Positions 5,801 to 7,039 of a stretch of 7,039 nt of DNA are shown here, piece by piece. Source of the stretch: Gammaproteobacteria bacterium RIFCSPHIGHO2_12_FULL_37_14 (GTDB lineage: Bacteria; Pseudomonadota; Gammaproteobacteria; DSM-16500); the NCBI GenBank assembly GCA_001801485.1, contig MGXV01000075.1, positions 1-7,039 of the forward strand, read 5' to 3'. The translations under genes were made by a program, and so were the position numbers. The notes beneath the pieces are model-generated. The model did not search any database. It saw nothing but the letters and a program-made list of their open reading frames with translations, and was not told the origin of the DNA. Every line of letters starts with the position of its first letter. The stretch's first letter is position 1.

Positions 5801-7039
5801 AATGGCTTTTGGTACCAGTAACTGGACAGCAGATTCTGATTTTGCAACGGGTACACTTACTTTAGCATCGGGTGGTGGTATTACACAAAGTACTGGTAAA
5901 ATTGATTTAGGTACAAGTACGTCTGATTTATTAATACGTGATGCGGGTGATGTGGCATTAACAGATGCTGATAATGTATTAAATAATATTGCTGTGACTC
6001 TATCTAGCGGTAGTTTATCAATCACGAATGCTTCAACAAAAGCATTGGTGGTGACTAGTATCACTGATGATCTTGGTACGGTAAGCGGGATAACTGCTCC
6101 TGGAGGTATCACGCTCACTACTTCTGGTGCCGGCGGTTCTCTTACTATCAATCAAAATATTAGTACGACTGATAACAATATCACCTTATCTAATGTTGGA
6201 GTAACGTTAGCGGCTGGCAAATCAATCTCATCAGGAACAGGTACCATTAGCATTGATTTAAATGATGGTGCATTAGAAATGAATTCTGGTTCAATTACCA
6301 CAACTAGCACTTCTGCAACAGCATTAAAAATTTTTGATGGCACCACTGCTGCATTAGGAACGATTGCCGCTACGTCAGGAACAGTTGTGCTTGGGGATGC
6401 AGGCGCTGCTAATTTAAGCGGGGCTATTTCGCAAAATACTGATACGACAGTTGACGCAGCAACACTGACGGTGAATGGTGGGAGCACATTGACTTTAGAT
6501 AATTCTGGTAATGATTTTGATACCGTGGGGATTACTGCGGCTACTGATACATTATTGCGCGATGATGATGGTTTAGATTTTACCGCTTCTACCATATCAG
6601 GAACACTAGGTGTCACAACCGCAGGTGCGATTACCGATAGTGGTACCTTAGCTGTGACGGGTACGACAACATTAGATGCAGGTACAGGCAATAATATTAC
6701 TTTAAATGATGCAGCCAATAATTTCTCAACGGTTGGTATTACTAGCGGTAACAATGTGACGTTAGTAGATACGAATGCTTTAGGTCTAGCAGCATCGACA
6801 ATCAGCGGCACATTAAGTGTCACAACCGCTGGTGCGATTACTGATAGCGGTACCTTAGCTGTGACGGGTACGACAACATTAGATGCAGGTACAGGCAATA
6901 ATATTACTTTAGATGATGCAGCCAATAATTTTTCAACAGTTGCCATTACGAATGGTAACAATGTGACATTAGTCGATGCTGGTGCACTGATTTTAGGTGC
7001 ATCCACGATTAGCGGCACATTAGGTGTGACAACGGCAGG
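2802..7039 (+). CDS. Filamentous-haemagglutinin-like two-partner-secretion exoprotein (TpsA), N-terminal 1412 residues, open at the right edge
   Basis: An uninterrupted frame that leaves the window without a stop. Residues 1-36 form a long Sec signal peptide with basic residues at 4, 11, 16 and 17, a hydrophobic core, and probable cleavage after AVA36, before NPEGGQVV. Residues 37 to about 140 match the TPS haemagglutination-activity domain: GGSATI, IDWRTFNI, the ILNRV region, the QLNANGNV turn and IVFGPTAQVDVGGL (123-136). Further family signatures follow: GGEILLGGNFQG (near 341-352), GGSVILWSD (near 380-388), FYGFASARGG (393-402), GGLVETSS (408-415) and GWLLLDPRDITI (435-446). The rest is a passenger rich in Gly, Thr, Ser, Ala and Asn with alternating hydrophobic residues, as expected of a beta-helix fibre, ending in tandem 69-residue repeats. 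The only cysteine is residue 2. Such proteins are exported by Sec and then by a TpsB outer-membrane channel, and act as adhesins, biofilm or contact factors; the specific role is unknown. The ATG follows a weak GAGAG (2793-2797); an in-frame TAA at 2781 rules out a longer start. Confidence 0.93.
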   Translation, partial: MCIKNSLIQAKITFVKKFFSTIVIYLFLGLAGIAVANPEGGQVVGGSATIAVEGSTTTIHQSSDKAIIDWRTFNIQQGEKTQFNQPSSSSIILNRVIDNSQASQIHGQLNANGNVIIVNQAGIVFGPTAQVDVGGLIATTANIHNEDFMAGKLIFSQLPESGGSVINKGRITAAEGGLVALVAPGVVNSGVIKARMGKIALASGTAYTVDLYGDQLINFSVGGTVTQAARDENGNVMKDAVKNTGELLADGGRIEVSAKVAKGVVDNVINMEGVAQARSVSVSQSGVISLFGGSEGVVKVTGKVDVAGRNTGYKGGKIKVTGEKVGVTDAALFDASGDVGGGEILLGGNFQGKGPLYNASYLYYGPAAIANADAMTQGDGGSVILWSDYGTKFYGFASARGGLLGGNGGLVETSSAESLSFAGRVDVTSPKGLAGWLLLDPRDITIVAGTSSAGTWQSGSFSSGTLAFDTDASTDGTVTVGTLQGLGNINITLQAKRDIIIDTDVAVDLSASLTTSSNVFKLQAGDNSTAGAGDITFNSGSSITTGGGSVSIVAGDTTQAIGSATLGAITVTGSGTITVDAQQGITVNGAILSANGTITLNANKSGSGANNFVLSSGASITSTGVGIDINVNAAGGGTGGVQLAGDIDADDNLSIVTNTGGNSTGGSITRTAGTIGTTGTGDTTTLTVPSSGSSSVGTSANPIVHNTNGGTVTITAGTGGAYVSNTGSFILGSPTLGTDANLILTSTDTVTLPSADLSFGNGDFSVVLSGGSITTKGSLTLTGGDLTLTSSGGLTISHPLVTTTGNITLTSAGGNLTQTNAVGATINSTSGNLSASAANTLALNDVFDAGSGLITITGNSDGSGTSSTAAGANSDVTTTSTSASAITITANTSAGGTGALNISHLIDAPNGGVIVTANGGGITVSTSSGITATKGITMQGTTYAISSPVNGGSTSFVIINVPDATTIGLANGAGTANLSTTELNQIVAQDVRIGSTGAGAMAFGTSNWTADSDFATGTLTLASGGGITQSTGKIDLGTSTSDLLIRDAGDVALTDADNVLNNIAVTLSSGSLSITNASTKALVVTSITDDLGTVSGITAPGGITLTTSGAGGSLTINQNISTTDNNITLSNVGVTLAAGKSISSGTGTISIDLNDGALEMNSGSITTTSTSATALKIFDGTTAALGTIAATSGTVVLGDAGAANLSGAISQNTDTTVDAATLTVNGGSTLTLDNSGNDFDTVGITAATDTLLRDDDGLDFTASTISGTLGVTTAGAITDSGTLAVTGTTTLDAGTGNNITLNDAANNFSTVGITSGNNVTLVDTNALGLAASTISGTLSVTTAGAITDSGTLAVTGTTTLDAGTGNNITLDDAANNFSTVAITNGNNVTLVDAGALILGASTISGTLGVTTA
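6378..7039 (+). repeat. 207-bp (69-residue) tandem repeats in the exoprotein passenger
   Basis: Two full units lie at 6585-6791 and 6792-6998 (residues 1262-1330 and 1331-1399), and a third starts at 6999 and leaves the window. By hand count the two full units agree at 61 of 69 residues and 172 of 207 bases. Each begins ASTISGTL and contains the blocks AITDSGTLAVTG, LDAGTGNNITL and NNFSTV. The preceding 6378-6584 is a degenerate copy in the same register: its DFDTVGIT falls exactly 207 bp before NFSTVGIT of the first full unit. The repeats are in frame and would lengthen a beta-helix fibre. Earlier passenger sequence (about 4140-6377) is only loosely repetitive, without a fixed period that I can see. 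Confidence 0.9.

Noticed and set aside
3980..7018. Five long minus-strand open frames (124 to 288 residues) opposite the exoprotein gene
   Set aside because: Their products are low-complexity Val, Pro, Ala and Ser strings, which is what the reverse complement of Gly/Thr/Ala/Asn-rich codons gives. The plus-strand frame is continuous, with signal peptide and family motifs, so these are shadows.
6378..7039. The regular tandem repeat as a CRISPR-like array
   Set aside because: The units are 207 bp, in frame, adjacent without unique spacers, and translate to a beta-repeat protein.

Overview
The window looks like bacterial chromosome from an AT-rich Gram-negative organism. The main support is a very large two-partner-secretion (type Vb) exoprotein with a Sec signal peptide, an architecture that needs an outer membrane. 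An intracellular or host-associated gammaproteobacterium (for example Legionellales) would fit the base composition and gene content, but this is inference; no RNA or marker gene fixes the taxonomy.

Left part, minus strand (1-1842): two co-directional genes form a probable operon. The upstream one encodes a 559-residue metallophosphoesterase with an N-terminal catalytic domain and a C-terminal multi-spanning membrane region. 39 bp after it begins a second gene, cut by the window edge, whose first 41 residues carry the FAD-binding glycine motif GSGYGG typical of GMC-type/cholesterol-oxidase-like oxidoreductases. This small gene start is easily missed because only 123 bases are present.

Middle part (1843-2801): a divergent intergenic region carries a good sigma-70-like promoter (TTGAAA, 17 bp, TATAAA) reading rightwards, then a good ribosome binding site and an ATG at 2006. 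After nine codons this frame meets an in-frame TGA, and three bases later an ATG continues the same frame for 171 residues. The product is a small three-helix membrane protein with a charged lysine-rich tail. The gene either has a nonsense mutation rescued by reinitiation, or a stop that is read through or used for regulation. A stem-loop with a T-rich tail follows it.

Right part (2802-7039, plus strand): one uninterrupted frame of 1412 codons, open at the right edge, encodes the N-terminal part of a filamentous-haemagglutinin-like (TpsA) exoprotein. It has a signal peptide, a TPS secretion domain, a conserved WLLLDP-type boundary motif, and then a long Gly/Thr/Ser/Ala-rich beta-repeat passenger. 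Near the edge the passenger settles into an exact 207-bp (69-residue) tandem repeat, which continues out of the window. No TpsB transporter is present here. The minus-strand open frames inside this gene are composition shadows.

I found no tRNA, rRNA, CRISPR array, insertion sequence or complete unknown multi-gene system. The points most worth following are the TGA-interrupted gene and the patchwork conservation within the 207-bp repeats.
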